A DNA stretch of 64,000 nt, from positions 138,198,001 through 138,262,000 of the forward strand of contig JBITNC010000001.1 in NCBI GenBank assembly GCA_050084985.1, in the 5' to 3' direction. This stretch comes from Nageia nagi. Its lineage: Eukaryota; Pinophyta. Shown here one piece after another: positions 33,542 through 45,745 of this stretch (within the stretch, counting starts at the first letter, position 1; each line of letters opens with the position of its first letter). The position numbers and the translations under genes were made by a program. The notes beneath the pieces were generated by a model that did no database searches, had not been told where the DNA came from, and saw only the letters and a list, made by a program, of their open reading frames with translations.

Positions 33542-35515
33542 TGATCGATAATGATGCAAGATACATTGGGCTAGGATCATGCTAGCCAACATTGGATGGA
33601 TGATGTCTAACCTCCAATTTTACAAGTTGGTGTTTAGATGAACTACCTCCTACAAGAACTCATTGGCCACTAATAAAGTAGTAGATGCCTAGGTAGAAAC
33701 TCCCTCCTTGAAAAGAGAATTACCTTCCTAGGTTTAGTAATTGAACATTTGGATCCTGGTGTGGCCAACCTGCAGTAAGAGTAGCCAACTCCCATGAGCA
33801 TGTGTCCTCTTATACAAGGATGCAAACTACAAGATCAAGAATTTATATTTCAATTCTAATTTTATTAGGTTTTTTCCTACTCCAATAGGTATGAAGTGTC
33901 CTTTGCTTAAGGTTAAAAGTGCAATAAATAAAAGGATAAAGTGTCAAGAAGATTTTTGTCCTCAAGAGAAGAGATACAAGAAAGGAAAAGGACAAAGTTT
34001 CAAAAAGATTCCACTCCAATAGGCATGGAGTGTCCTTTTTTAAGACATTGATTAACATAAATTCACATATTCATGACAATAGGGTTAGTTATAACAACTA
34101 CTAACATGTTAATTTCCTACATCTTGGATGAGGAAGGAATCGATCAAAGTCATCTTATTGTGCATCCAAAAATATAGACCTCAAAATGAAAGAGAAAACA
34201 TGAACTAATCTAATTTGATGAAAAATAAGTGCTTTTCCATTATAAAAGGAAAATAATATGTGATCCTCTTCTATTACAATACCAAGCTTCCTATTTATAA
34301 TAAATTATCTTTCTAAACATATAATAACTAATTACAATTTATTTTATACTTCAATTGAATTTAGTCCTACTTTAGAAAATCAATAGTTATGCCTTTCATA
34401 ATAAAAGACTAATTTAAAAATACTTAAATATCACTAAAAGATATATTTTTAGATCATTAGGGTATCACTTTTAGCTTTATACATGACTTGGTTAGATCAA
34501 GTTCATCTTTTCATACACAACTTTCAAATCTGGATGGTGGATTGTGTTTGGTGATGCGATTGTACTTTTGCACATACACACACTCATAATGAGGTTACCA
34601 ATAGAATGATATTCCATTATGGGACCTTACATGCTTTATGTTTTTGGTTAAAATACCTTATTTTTATGATACATGCATTATATCCAAATCATAATTCAAT
34701 CCTTGAGTTGTTTCAAGATTTTATCATGCGATCGACATGTTTGATCAATCATCACTTCAAGTCTTTGTTAGCTGATACTTACTCTTGATTTAAATTTATT
34801 TATAACTACTAAATCACCATTGCTACATGTTGGAAGTAACAATGATATTATGGGATGTATTTTGAGGGCCTTACTTATCCTCTAGGTATTGTCGATGTGT
34901 TCTCTTAGTTGATCAGATCTTTATTCACCAATCTCCTTCTTACTATTTTATTATCAATAGTGTGAGATACAATGGATATTTTCATATCCTCAAGATCATC
35001 GATCTTGGTATTTTTTTCATTCATGATTTTCTTATTAAATTATTTATTTAATTTGCTAAATATTCAATGTATTACTATTGACATCACCTAATAATATATA
35101 CCAACCTTGACTAATTTTTCATCAAAGTTGATAAGTTGGGACTCTCGAACTTGGTTCATTTTGGAGGGATTCTTTTGTTGCTGATATCATCTCTAAGGGT
35201 GAAGGTACTTATTTACAAATGCATTTACTTACTAGGGCTTTTTCATTCTACTTTTGATGTTACTTACTCAAATTTTATGTCAGTAGTTCATTTTTATTAT
35301 ATCTCCATAGGCTAATCTCATCTCTCAACTTGAAGGCTTTTAAGTGGTTATTTATGCATCTTTGATCTTCCCTTATTCATTATGATTATCAACATACTAT
35401 TTTCAAATTTCTACCATCTCAATATGGTACCAAGGGAAGCATTAAATATTATGATTACACATACATCCTACTCTTGGATGCCTGTATAGTGATCTTGTAT
35501 ATATTTTATCCATTT
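33542..35515 (+). repeat. Left LTR of the nested LARD-like element
   Basis: It starts TGATCGATAATGATGCAAG. Shared blocks with the right LTR include ACTCATTGG-side sequence, GTTGTTTCAAG(A/G)TTT, CGACATGTTTGAT, GATGTGTTCTCT and TTTCTACCATCTCAA. Inside, CTCCAATAGG(T/C)ATG followed by AGTGTCC is duplicated at 33873 and 34012 with the stretch AAGAGAAGAGATACAAG between. The end near 35515 is approximate. Confidence 0.8.
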
Positions 35516-38117
35516 CTTTGGGTGCTACAACTAATTTGGAGCATTTTTTGTATTAATAAAAATAACACATAATAAACATAAGTAGGAGTGGATGGGAATA
35601 AAATGTAAGTTTTGAAAAAAAACCATCCTATACACATCTTTACTTTAAAACTTTATGAGTCTAACACTAATTCTTGACGCCATATGAATGGAAAGCTTTC
35701 TCTCCTTGTATGGGACACATATTAGAATATGGATAACCCTTATTTTTGTGCTATAAAAAATAACTTGTAGTGAACAACTTACTCATACATACATGATCAA
35801 ATCCAATTATGTAACCTCCTCAAACATCTCGTGATGCTTATGAAACTAGAACTTGGTAAGGTATGTAGTATTTAAGGAAGGGGAGGGGGAAGAAGGTGTG
35901 GGGTGAGGGAGACTCCTTACACATGTTACTAAGCTAAAAAATCATGTGAAATAAGGATAAATAAGGAGTATCAAGTAGAAGAGGGATTTACATTTAGAGG
36001 ATAATAATATCCTTAAATGAGTGATGGGTGCAAGAAGATGGCAGATAAAATGCATAAGAGTTTCATAAAGGATAAGAGGGGGATGAGTAGGATGGTAGGT
36101 GTGTGATGAAAGATAGGAGTACATAATGAATGGATTTTGGAATTCATTTGGAATACCTAGATAATGGTGATGGTGTTTGAACTTCCAAATGAGGGAAGGT
36201 TAAGTAAAGGACAATAAGAAAATGAACAACATAGTATATAAGGAAAGATAAGAGCACATAATGAGAGGGGTTGGGTGCTAATTTGGAACACCTAAACCAT
36301 GGTGGTTGTAGAAAACCTTCCAATTGGGGGAAGATATAGGAAAGGATATAATGAAAATGAGTGATGCAGAGAAGTAAAGTACACTTATGTACATGGATTC
36401 CACAACTAGGTGTGGCTCTAAAAGCTTCTCGTGAAATCTCTCATATCTTGAGGGTCTTTCCTTTTCTCTCTATATTTTATAAAAAAGTGAGGTATTGATC
36501 TAGTATTTAAGCTTTGAACCATATCCTTGATTGAGGATTTCTCAAGGATTTAGTTTATTTTTCATACTAAAATAAAATCAAGGCAATATCTAGTAATCTA
36601 CAACCTTTTTGTTTGAGTGATCTTCCCCTTAGATTTTCAAACATATCTAGAGTTGGAAATTCTATCAACTTTTACTTCCATACTTATTTAACTTGCATGA
36701 GAATAAAAACTACCATTTAATCTTCCTTTATTTATATTTAAACTAATTTTCTTCCAATTAATCCCAATTAGGATGTTTCTAGATTCTCTAACTAGGAACA
36801 GGTGATTACAGGTTAACAACTCATTATAGCCTAGTTTTCAAGTTGGACAATTTGACTCGGTATTAAGTAAAATTGATGTGGAACATATTTTAAATAATAA
36901 ATATGTGTTATTTATTAACTTGATACATATTAACTAACATCATTTATGGTTTTTTTACTTTCAGGTTTATATCTTGATTCAAGATATATATGTACTTTCT
37001 TTAGGAAAGAAAGGAATTTTTTATGGTAGTCCCAAGCTGTGATGATCTTGGTGACTGTGACTATGTACAAAGAGATACTAGGTAATTCATGTGGTATTTA
37101 TTCCTAACTTGGCCCTCAAGAATAAAAATACTTCCTCTCTATCTCTATCGATTATTTGGGAGACTAGAAATTGATGAATTATATCAAGGAAATTTCTATC
37201 CTTATTGTGGGGGAGACATCTAGCCTTGATAATTCATGATGCAATATCAATTTTGAAGCTCTAAAGTTCTTCCTTTTATGTTGATATTATCTATTGATTA
37301 TGGGAATTTGGGAAGCTCTTTGGCTAGATGCATCTAGTTTATTATTGATATCATCCATCCAAAATTTCTAAGCTTAGTTTATCTTCATCTTTTCTCCTCG
37401 ATAATCCTTGGATTACTCCTACCTTTTTTATGGTACAACATCTCTCCTCTTGGTGGTTTCCTTTGGGGAAAATCATACATTATGCCCCTTAATCTTTCTT
37501 ATTTACTTATTATTTCCTCTTGATACTATTTAACTCAGGTAGATAGGTGTCTGTTATTTGATCTTTCATTTTCTCTTAATCACACCTTCTAGGTTAGAGA
37601 CTTGCTCTCACATAATTGTATGACCTACTCTTTAATAACTAGATGATATGCTCTTTGCTCAGGTGTTATGAATTCAACACAATATTTTGAAAATAAGAAA
37701 TATGAAGAAACCCATATAATGATACATATTTACAAATGCATAAAATGAATCCTTGAGCCATTTATATTGACTTAGTGAGATGGGTTTCTAGTGAATCAAC
37801 TTAGTGTACATGTGGATTATGAACTAAGGAGACTATCTTATATGACAAAAATATTTTATATATTAACAAAAAATATGGGATACCAAGGAAATAACTAACC
37901 AATATTATAGGGAAAAAAAATATTTCTTGTGCAAGTTCAAAATAGGAACTGTATGTGAGATAGAATCCAACTTTTACAATTAGGAATCACGTTGAATTCA
38001 AAATGTTTTATTTATAGGAACTATATAGGTACATATAATATGTATTTAAATTGAGTGTTTAGGTAATACCTTTGAGTTCATGGGAAAAGTCCCAATGAGT
38101 ATGCAAAACACTATTGA
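35516..38117. other. Non-coding interior of the LARD-like element
   Basis: No protein motif was found on either strand. A block with AAGAGCACATAATGAG, GGGTTGGGTGC-like sequence, TTGGAACACCTA and a closing GAACTTCC or CCTTCCAA is repeated twice with about 130-140 bp spacing (36100-36370). No convincing primer site or polypurine tract was found next to the LTRs. Confidence 0.6.
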
Positions 38118-40142
38118 TTGATAAAGATACAAGATGTATCAGGCCAAGATCATACTAGCTAACATTAGATGGATGAGGTCTAACCTCTAGTTTTACAAGT
38201 TAGTGATTAGATGAACTTCCTCCTTCAAGAACATACCACCTATTATTTGAGTAGAATATCCCTTATTTGAAACTCCATCCTTGATATGAGAATTACCTTC
38301 CTAGATTAAGCAAATGAACCCTTCAACCCAAGGATGGTCAACCCATAGACATGGTAGCCAAATCTCATGAGCATGTTTTCTGTTATACAAGGAGCAAAGT
38401 ACAAGGTCAATACTTCATAGTTCAATTTAAATTTTATCAAGTCAATGCTTGCTCTAATATTTATGGAGTATCCTTCATTTAAGTTTGAGAGTGCATAAAA
38501 GAAAAGGATAAAGTGCTGAAAAGAGTTCGATCTATAGGAAAGAGAAGAGATATAGGAAATAAATGGGAATCATGGAGCTCATAGCCAACCTAGGCTTCTA
38601 GAGAATTACATAAGAACCATGGGGAGGACACCTGACTCATATCCATAGATTAATAAAAATTCACATATCTATGATAAGATGGCTAGACATAACAACTACT
38701 AACATATCAACCATCTACATCCTAGATGCAAGAGGAATCGATCGAATTCATCTCATTGTGCTTCCAAAAATACAAACCTCAAAATTAAAGAGCAAACATG
38801 ACCCAATCCATTTTGATATAAAATAAGTTCTTTTCCATTTTAAAGGGATTCTCTTATATAATAATATTAGGATCCCTATTTATAATAAATGATCTTCCTT
38901 AAAATATAATAACTACTTACAAATTATCCAATACTTCAATTACCTCTGATCTTACTACAAAAAATCGATAGTCATGATGTTCATAATAAGAGAATAATTT
39001 AAAAAGACTTAACTATCACTAAAATATCTACTTTTAGATCATTAGGGTATCACTTTGAGCTTTGTGCATGGCTTGGTCTTTTCAGGTTCATCTCTTCATG
39101 TACAACTTTCAAATTCGGATGATGAATTGTGTTTTATGATGTGACTATAGGTTTGCACATGCACACACCTGTATTGAGGTTATCAATAGAATGACCTTTC
39201 ATTATAGGACATTTGCATGATTTATTTTGCTACTTAAAATGTTTTCTTTTTATGCTACATGCATGATATCCAAATCATAATTTTATCCTTGAGTTGTTTC
39301 AAGGTTTATCATGTAATCGACATGTTTGATTAATTGTTACTTCAACTCTCTATTAGTTGATACTTACTCTCAATTTAACTTGACTTATAATTTCTAAATC
39401 ACTATCATTGTATATTTTGAAGGTGCTAGTGCTTTTATGGGAGGTATTTCAAGGGCCTTACTTATCCTTTGGGTATTACTGATGTGTTCTCTCAGCTGAT
39501 CAAATCTTTATTGACCATTCTCCTTCTTAGTATTTTGTTGTCGATAGTATGAGATATAATGGATGATGTCATCTCCTCAAGATTGTTAGTCTTGATTTTT
39601 TTATATTCATGCTTTTCTACTTACATCACCTCTAGCATTAAATCCTTTATGTTCTTTTCTTGTCAAATGGCTACTTTTATTTTATCGAATATTTAATGTC
39701 TCACTGCTAATGTGACTTGAAAACATATGCTAGCCTTGACTAATTTGCTTTTGAAGTCTCTACATTAGGACTCTTGAACTTGGTTCATTGTAGAGGGCTC
39801 CTTCTTATATTGACATCATCCATAGGGGAGAATACTTCTTATTATTAGATGCATTTTCTTCTTAGGGCTTCATCATTCTATTATTGATGTTATTTACTCA
39901 AAATTTCTAGTAGTAGTTCATTTTTATCGTATCTCCCTAGGCTCATGTCATCTCTCAGCTTCAAGAATTTTAAGTGGTTTATTTCTCTAGGTTTTATGTT
40001 CCCTTATTCATTATAATTGGTTGCATAGTATTTTTAAATTTCTACCATCTCAAGATAGCACCAAGGGAAGAGCTAGAGATTGCACTTATACAAATATCTT
40101 AATCTCAGATGCTTGTATCATGATTTTATATATAGTTCTCAT
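38118..40142 (+). repeat. Right LTR of the nested LARD-like element
   Basis: It starts TGATTGATAAAGATACAAG and parallels the left LTR to about TGTATCATGATTTTATATAT near 40130. Its end merges with host sequence; the exact last base is uncertain by a few bases. Confidence 0.8.
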
Positions 40143-40390
40143 AAAATTTAGCAAACAAGAATACCTCTATATATCAGCCATATTGTATACCTTGAGGGAA
40201 ATGTTATGTCAACAATATGATGATAACAGATAAAGAGCAATCTACTACCTCAACAAAATTCTCATAGAATATGAAATAAGGTACACCCCCATGGAAAAGC
40301 TTTATTTTGGTATTATATTTTCTACTAAAAAATTGAGGCATTATATTTTATATTGTACTACATATGTTGTAGCCCTATTAATCACTTAAA
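40143..40390 (+). pseudogene. RNase H part of the split gypsy pol
   Basis: After the nested element the host frame resumes as KFSKQEYLYISA, then LREMLCQQYDDNR, a stop, RAIYYLNKILIEYEIRYTPM and KKLRHYILY. This is the RT-linked RNase H domain (relatives have A.YY.SK.L..YE..Y.P.EK), which removes RNA from the DNA hybrid. It is homologous to 60326-60664. Confidence 0.8.
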
Positions 40391-40469
40391 TACCTTATAG
40401 CCAAGTAACATCTCTCACAAAGAGTTGCTAAGTGGTTGATATTATTGTAATTATTTGATATAAATGTGG

Positions 40470-41370
40470 TAAAAAAAAATCTATAAAGGGCTAAGCAATC
40501 ACAATTTGGGACATAGATTTGATTGGATTGATTAATCCTCATTCAAGATATAGGCATAAATTATTTATTACAACTACATAGTAAATAATGAAATGGGTAT
40601 AATCTGCTCTAATAAAATTAGTAACCCAAGAAAAGATAATGAAATTCTTGGTTGAAAATATCATAACATAATTTTGCACCTCACAATAGTTGATCATGTA
40701 TAATGGGCCACCAAATTTCAAATGTAAAGACATGAAATCCTTTTGTAAATTTTTTTACATTAGTCAAACATTTTTAGTTTATTATACTCAAGGAAATGGT
40801 CAATCTAAAGCTTCAAATAAGATAATAAAAAGTATGTTGTCAAAAATGTGGGATAGATATTAAAGATATTGGCATGAGTAATTTTATCATACACTTTGGG
40901 CATATAAATAAGTATTAGGACTACTGCTAGGGAAAATCCATTTTCATTAGTTTATGATGATGAGGATATTTTACCACTAGAGTTAGAGATACCATATTTG
41001 AGAATTTCACTACATGGAGATATACCAAATGAAGAAGCAAGGAAAGCTAGATTGAAATTATTTTAAACACTTGATGAAAAAAGGTTCCATGTTATTGAAC
41101 ACTAGAAAGCATATCATGCAAAGTTAAAAAGCAAATTTGAGAAAAATTTCAAGCCAAAAATATTTCAGGTAGGAGATTTGGTGTTAAAATAAAACATCAA
41201 TGAGATAGTTGCAAATGATGAAGTTAAAGGGAAGTTTGAACCAAATTGGATAGTACCATTTGTTATAGTTGATACCATAGGATCAAGAACATATAAACTA
41301 TATTCAATGGATGGTAAAGAAGAACCAAAAATCTTTAATACCATGCACCTTAAATTCTGCTATGTATAAT
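40470..41370 (+). pseudogene. Integrase core and C-terminus of the split gypsy element
   Basis: The core begins WDIDLIGLINPHSRYRHK near 40510, with the first catalytic aspartate. MYNGPPNFKCKDMKSFCK (about 40700) corresponds to the DNGT.F region with the second aspartate replaced. YYTQGNGQSKASNKIIKS near 40780 corresponds to the third motif, which normally has QAEASNK; here the E is K. The C-terminal part reads KFEPNWIVPFVIVDTIGSR, TYKLYSMDGKEEPKIFNTMH and LKFCYV, ending near 41370. Stops and shifts are many. The zinc-binding part is missing, and the lost catalytic residues confirm that it is dead. Confidence 0.8.
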
Positions 41371-41519
41371 ACAATAGTTTCATACCTTGCATATCATGGT
41401 GCATCTAAATAAGGTACATGTATAATATTTTATATTTTTATTTAAAATCTTATTTTTACTTCTTGAACAATGTAAATATCATCCCTATATATTTATGGTG
41501 TTAGAATCATATATATATA

Positions 41520-41905
41520 TATAGGTTATATTTACAACCATACAAGCATAATATCTATAGGTAATGGACATAAAATGTTAGATCATCAATAACCATTGAT
41601 ATAGCTAGTGAGGGTTCACTCAAAAGGAAACCAATGATACAACCATTAGTGGGGATGTTTACATTGAATCATACTTAATAGATTATGCATCTCACTATGT
41701 ATCTAAATATGGTTGTGATTACAACCATAAAAGCATAATTTCTATAGGACATGGACATAAAATGGTAGTTCATCGATGGCCATTGATATGACTAGTGAGA
41801 GTTCACTCACTTAAAAAAAATGGTGGTATAACCATTAGTGGGAATATTGACATTGACTCATACTCAATGGATGATACACCTAATTATGTATCCATACATT
41901 GTAGG
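41520..41905. repeat. Two-copy tandem repeat, unit about 190 bp, in the gypsy 3' non-coding region
   Basis: TTACAACCATA(C/A)AAGCATAAT, ATGGACATAAAATG, CATTGATAT and AGTGAG(G/A)GTTCACTCA occur in order in both copies, about 190 bases apart. The array lies between the end of integrase and the polypurine tract. Confidence 0.85.
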
Positions 41906-42349
41906 GTATTTAACATCTTTTTGGAGGTGTCAAAAAATGAAGATTAGCAAAAATATCCATTGAAATCATACTATTTGTATCATCATAACTACTATCCTCA
42001 AGGTGTTGGTTTCATTTTTTGTTCCCCAATAGAACACTAAAAATCATCAGAATTCCTTTGTATCAATGTATGAATTCCAAAGCATTAAAATCCCTATTAC
42101 CAAACATGAAGGAGTTGTCACTTCTATTCTTGCATAATCACATGGGGCAAGGATGATATTTTTTTCATATTTTGATTTGGTTACTCCATCCATGGAGGTT
42201 TCCTGGGGTAACCAAATCAAAAGGGAGCAATAAAGGACCTTAACTAAAGGATCATGATTTAGTATAAGAATTCAAATTTTTCATAAAAACAAATTCTTCC
42301 CTTGTTATTCTTATTTGGACATGTAATCACTTATTTTCATCACACTTCC

Positions 42350-42363
42350 AAAGAGGGGCAAAA
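42350..42363 (+). promoter_or_regulatory. Polypurine tract of the split gypsy element
   Basis: AAAGAGGGGCAAAA lies just before the 3' LTR start TGCCTAAAAATG at 42370. Confidence 0.75.
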
Positions 42364-42369
42364 TTTAAG

Positions 42370-43003
42370 TGCCTAAAAATGAATTCTCATTAATTAAAAA
42401 ATTTAATTTTATAAAATCAATGGATTTTATTGTAAAAAGGGGTTAAATACACCCTATATGATATAATTAATGTAAAAGGACCACCAAATAATGTAAATGG
42501 TATAAAATATCAAGGCACCACAAGCTATGTAATACATGAAGATATAAAGAAAATAAAAATGATCAAGATGTTGCTATAAAAGAATATCAAAACCAATGGA
42601 TTCCCTATTGGATAATCAGATATCATATAGGTTGACACATGAACATCACATCATCTAAATAATAATGGTATTTTGTAACAACACCTATCTGAGGATATGT
42701 TATCTACTCTTTGTCATGCTTCTCATTATTTAATTTTGATATCTAATCTTACATCTTTTATGGTGTAGACATCATGCATGAGCTAAGTTTATAGCATCTA
42801 TGTCATGATTTTGGAGTTAGATAGAGATGAATCTAATCAAGAAGCTTATTCATAAACTAAGCATGCAAATCTAATGAAGGGTAGAGTTTGATCATATTAC
42901 CAAAATATACATATTTTCATATATACTTTAGTAAGTATATTATAGAGAAATAGTATTTTATTTTATTACAATATCATTATTTTTCATTTGCACTTATTCT
43001 ACA
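42370..43003 (+). repeat. 3' LTR of the split gypsy element
   Basis: It starts TGCCTAAAAATGAATTC and ends TTCTACA, 634 bases. Its first 355 bases pair with 29393-29745 and its last 500 with 12310-12811. This makes it the reference for the LTR of this family in the window. Confidence 0.85.
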
Positions 43004-43396
43004 AAATTTGTAGCCATCATAAGAGGCATTATCCCATGCAAGAATATGATGGAGCAAGGAAACCTACAATAAAAGGAGAAAAGAAACCTACAAAAGAAAA
43101 AGAATGAAAGAAGAAGGCTCTACGTCACATATCTAGATTTACACTAGAAAATGGGATAAATCTTCTAAATATAAAAAAAAATGAAAAGAAGGGGGATCCT
43201 AGTATGGTTATAATGTTTTTGTTGCATGAGATAGGAAACAAAGGACTCATAGGATGCCAACAAGATATGTTCCAAAGGTACAAATTTTTTATTTGATAGA
43301 TTTCAATTAAATATACGTGCAAGTTTTTCTACTTCTTTCTGTTACATGATTCTAACATTTTTTTTTATCTGTAGGTTTGATAAGAATTTTGTATAT
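43004..43396. other. Flank of the gypsy element, no gene seen
   Basis: Purine-rich sequence (43070-43115, AAAGAAACCTACAAAAG-like) precedes AT-rich DNA. No coding region is recognised. Confidence 0.35.
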
Positions 43397-43414
43397 TATA
43401 TATATGTATGTATG

Positions 43415-43445
<31 letters not shown>

Positions 43446-43446
43446 A

Positions 43447-43482
<36 letters not shown>

Positions 43483-43516
43483 TGCATGTGTGTGTGTGTG
43501 AGTGGGGGGGGGGTAG
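43397..43516. repeat. Compound microsatellite
   Basis: Runs of TA, GTAT, TG and then ATGT lead into TGTGTGTGTG and an uninterrupted run of ten G ending near 43512. Such loci vary in length. The tetranucleotide run of nine ATGT-type units (43456-43487) is the most regular part. Open frames here on the minus strand are artefacts. Confidence 0.95.
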
Positions 43517-43949
43517 GATTACTTTTTGAAGCATTTATGTACATTGAGATTGGTTACAAATGGAGATGTTAATTTTTTGATACATTATTTGTACAAATAT
43601 ATATATATGATGCCTACATTTATGTAAATTTATCAACACATTAATGTACATTTTTTCATACATTAATCTATTGGGAGATTTACATTTTTTATTAAATTTT
43701 TTGCTCATATTTGTTATTTATGTAAATGTTATAGTGCAAATTTTTATATCTCTAAAATAATGCACATAAAAATGGTATCAATGATTTAAATCTCTTATAA
43801 CATACAAAGAAAAAAGATAATTCTTTTCTGAACAAAAGAATAAAGATTTAAAACTAAATCATAACTAATATTTTTTATTTATTTCAACTTCACTATATTA
43901 TATAATGGTGTATAAGGATAAAATAGGGGCATATATAAGTAAAGTTAGG

Positions 43950-45470
43950 GTGTATATAATTACTATTTTATTAAAATTGTATAGCTTTAAAAAATTCCAA
44001 ATTAAAGGAAATAAGGTTCTTTCCCTAAAATTATCAATGTTCTCAACCATATTTGAGCTAAGCACAAAAGAGTAAAAATGCCTATACTTTATAAATATTC
44101 ATAGGGTATTCTATAATGTATCCCCATAAAGTGAATACTAATATTAATTCAAATAAGGTAACACTCTTCACCCTCCCTATATAAATAATTTTTTATTAAG
44201 GAGAATATGAATACAATTGAGTGTGCTGATCTACATTGAAGTGTGTCTACCTACATTGGAGTGTATTGGTATACAATGGAGTTTGTCAGTCCAAAATGAA
44301 CTGTGTCAACCCAAAATATATTATATCAATCAAAAATGTATTATGTCAGCCTAAAGTAGAGTGTGTTAGCCCAATATGGAGTGTATCATCCTACAATGGA
44401 GTGTGTTAGTCTATAATGGAGAGTATCAACCTAAAATAAATTATGTCAACCCAAATAGAGTGTGCCAACCCAAAGTGAAGTGTGTTGGCCCAATGTTGAG
44501 CGTGTCAACCTACAATGAACTATGTGGCCCAAATTCAAGTGTGTTAGCCTATAATGGAGTATGTCAACCTACAATGGAGTTTATGATCCCAAAATGGATT
44601 ATGTTAGCCAAAAATGGACTATGTTGACCCATGATAGTGTGTGTCGGCCCAAAGTAGAGTATGTTGGCCTAATGTGGAATGTGTCAACCCAAAGTGGAGT
44701 GTGTTGGCCCAATTTGGAGTGTGTCAGCCCATATGACTGATCATGTTGGCCTACATATGACTATGTTAGCCTATTATACATTTTGGATGTATAATGTAAA
44801 CTATGGGAATATATTATAAATTCTAGGTGTATATAATAAAACTTGGGCGTATACTAAATTCTAGACATATGTAATAAAACTTGGGTATATACTATAAATT
44901 ATGTATGTATATAATAAATATTGGGTATATACTATTAATATTATGATTCCATTACATACTAATTTTTTTTTTAGATTATATGCTTGTTCATCAAGGTTTT
45001 CAACTTGGGTTTTATTATGTTTCTACAAAAAGATTCCTTACAAAGATTGATATGTAATATCTCTATATATATATGATAATTTCAACCTATATTTGAGTGT
45101 CTTAGCATATAGTAGAGTGTGTCAACCTCCAATAAAGTGTGTCGAACTATAAGTTAAAAGGTTACCCATATGAAAATGATAGCCTACACTAGAGTGTGTC
45201 GGCCTACAATGGAGTGTGTTGGTATACAATGGAGTGTGTCAACCTTAAATGGACTATGTCAGACCAAAATGGGTAGTGTCAGCCTAATGTAGAGTATATA
45301 AGCCTACAATAGAGTGTGTTAGTCTACAATGAAGTGTATCAGCCCAAAATGGACTATGTTGGCCCAAAGTAGAGTGTGTCGATCCAAATGTGTATCGTGT
45401 CAACTTATAGTGGAGTGTGTTAGTCCAAAATGGACTATGTCAGCCCAAAGTAGAGTATAACAACATTTGT
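43950..45470. repeat. Dispersed repeat copy B with expanded 20-bp arrays
   Basis: The first 270 bases match 21262-21530. Then come about 27 tandem 20-bp units (44215-44760) of the type GTGTGTCAGCCCAAAATGGA, a foreign block at 44765-45060, and about 18-20 more units to 45470. GAACTATAAG(A/T)T(G/T)AAA and CCCATATGAAAATG inside the second array (45150) also occur at 21550 in copy A, so the foreign block was inserted into, or grew within, one array. Confidence 0.85.
44783..44945. repeat. Tandem array, unit about 40 bp, inside copy B
   Basis: The unit is AATAAAACTTGG(G/T)(C/T)GTATACTA plus AATTCTAGG(T/C)(G/A)TAT, about four copies with length changes. It lies in the block separating the two 20-bp arrays. 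Confidence 0.7.
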
Positions 45471-45745
45471 ATATCAAGATAAAAATGTAACAACATTTGT
45501 ATACCAAAATGAAATAACATTTTTATATCAAGATTGAAATGTAACAACATTTTTATATCAAGATAAAAATATAACAATATTTGTATATCAAAATGTAACA
45601 ATATTTGAATATCAAGATAAAAATGTAATAAAATTTGTAGATCAAAATGTAATGATATTTGTATATCAAGATATAAATGTAACAATATTTGTATATCTAG
45701 AGAGAAATGTAATAACATTTATATACCAAAATGTGAAATTTGTAT
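45470..45745. repeat. Tandem array of alternating 30-bp and 24-bp units
   Basis: Units of the type AACATTTGTATATCAAGATA plus AAAATGTAAC (30 bp) alternate with a form lacking six bases (AACATTTGTATACCAAAATG plus TAAT, 24 bp). About ten units are present. Because both lengths are multiples of three, the minus strand gives an open frame of 92 codons that is a repeat artefact. Confidence 0.85.

Larger units (their letters stand above)
33542..40142 (+). mobile_element. Nested LTR element with long LTRs and non-coding interior (LARD-like)
   Basis: Two direct repeats of about 2 kb (33542-35515 and 38118-40142) flank about 2.6 kb. The interior has no frame longer than about 60 codons and no gag, protease, RT or integrase motif. 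This is the layout of a large retrotransposon derivative, which moves with proteins of a helper. The host RT/RNase H reading continues across it: LVPI before 33541 joins in frame to KFSKQEYLYISA after about 40142. CCTAT before the left end and CTCAT at 40138-40142 may be a worn target duplication. The LTRs differ at roughly one base in five by eye, so the insertion is old. Confidence 0.8.
29393..43003 (+). mobile_element. Old Ty3/gypsy element split by a nested LTR element
   Basis: The left boundary is the 5' LTR start and the right boundary the 3' LTR end. Gag, protease, RT, RNase H and integrase follow in the normal order but are full of stops and deletions. About 6.6 kb of the span (33542-40142) is a later insertion. 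A smaller insertion lies at 32557-33036, and the stretch between RNase H and the integrase core (about 40390-40480) has lost the second RNase H and the zinc-binding part that the 55.9-63.4 kb relative has. No clear target duplication was found. Confidence 0.8.

Noticed and set aside
29388-43015. GTAGA/GTAGC as target duplication of the split gypsy
   Set aside because: The right-hand word lies four or more bases beyond the LTR end CTACA, so it does not fit.
43001-43030. TTGTAGCCATC shared by the right flank of the split gypsy (43008) and the left edge of the LTR at 12210
   Set aside because: Eleven bases in an AT-rich 64 kb window can match by chance, and the positions relative to the LTRs differ.
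43352-43534. Minus-strand open frame with HTHTYIHIYIHT-like protein
   Set aside because: It is a translation of the TA/TG/ATGT microsatellite.
44376-44627. Plus-strand 83-codon frame
   Set aside because: It lies entirely in the 20-bp satellite array and has no protein character beyond the repeat.
45440-45718. Minus-strand 92-codon frame with LLHFYLDIQ repeats
   Set aside because: It comes from the 24/30-bp tandem array, whose unit lengths are multiples of three.
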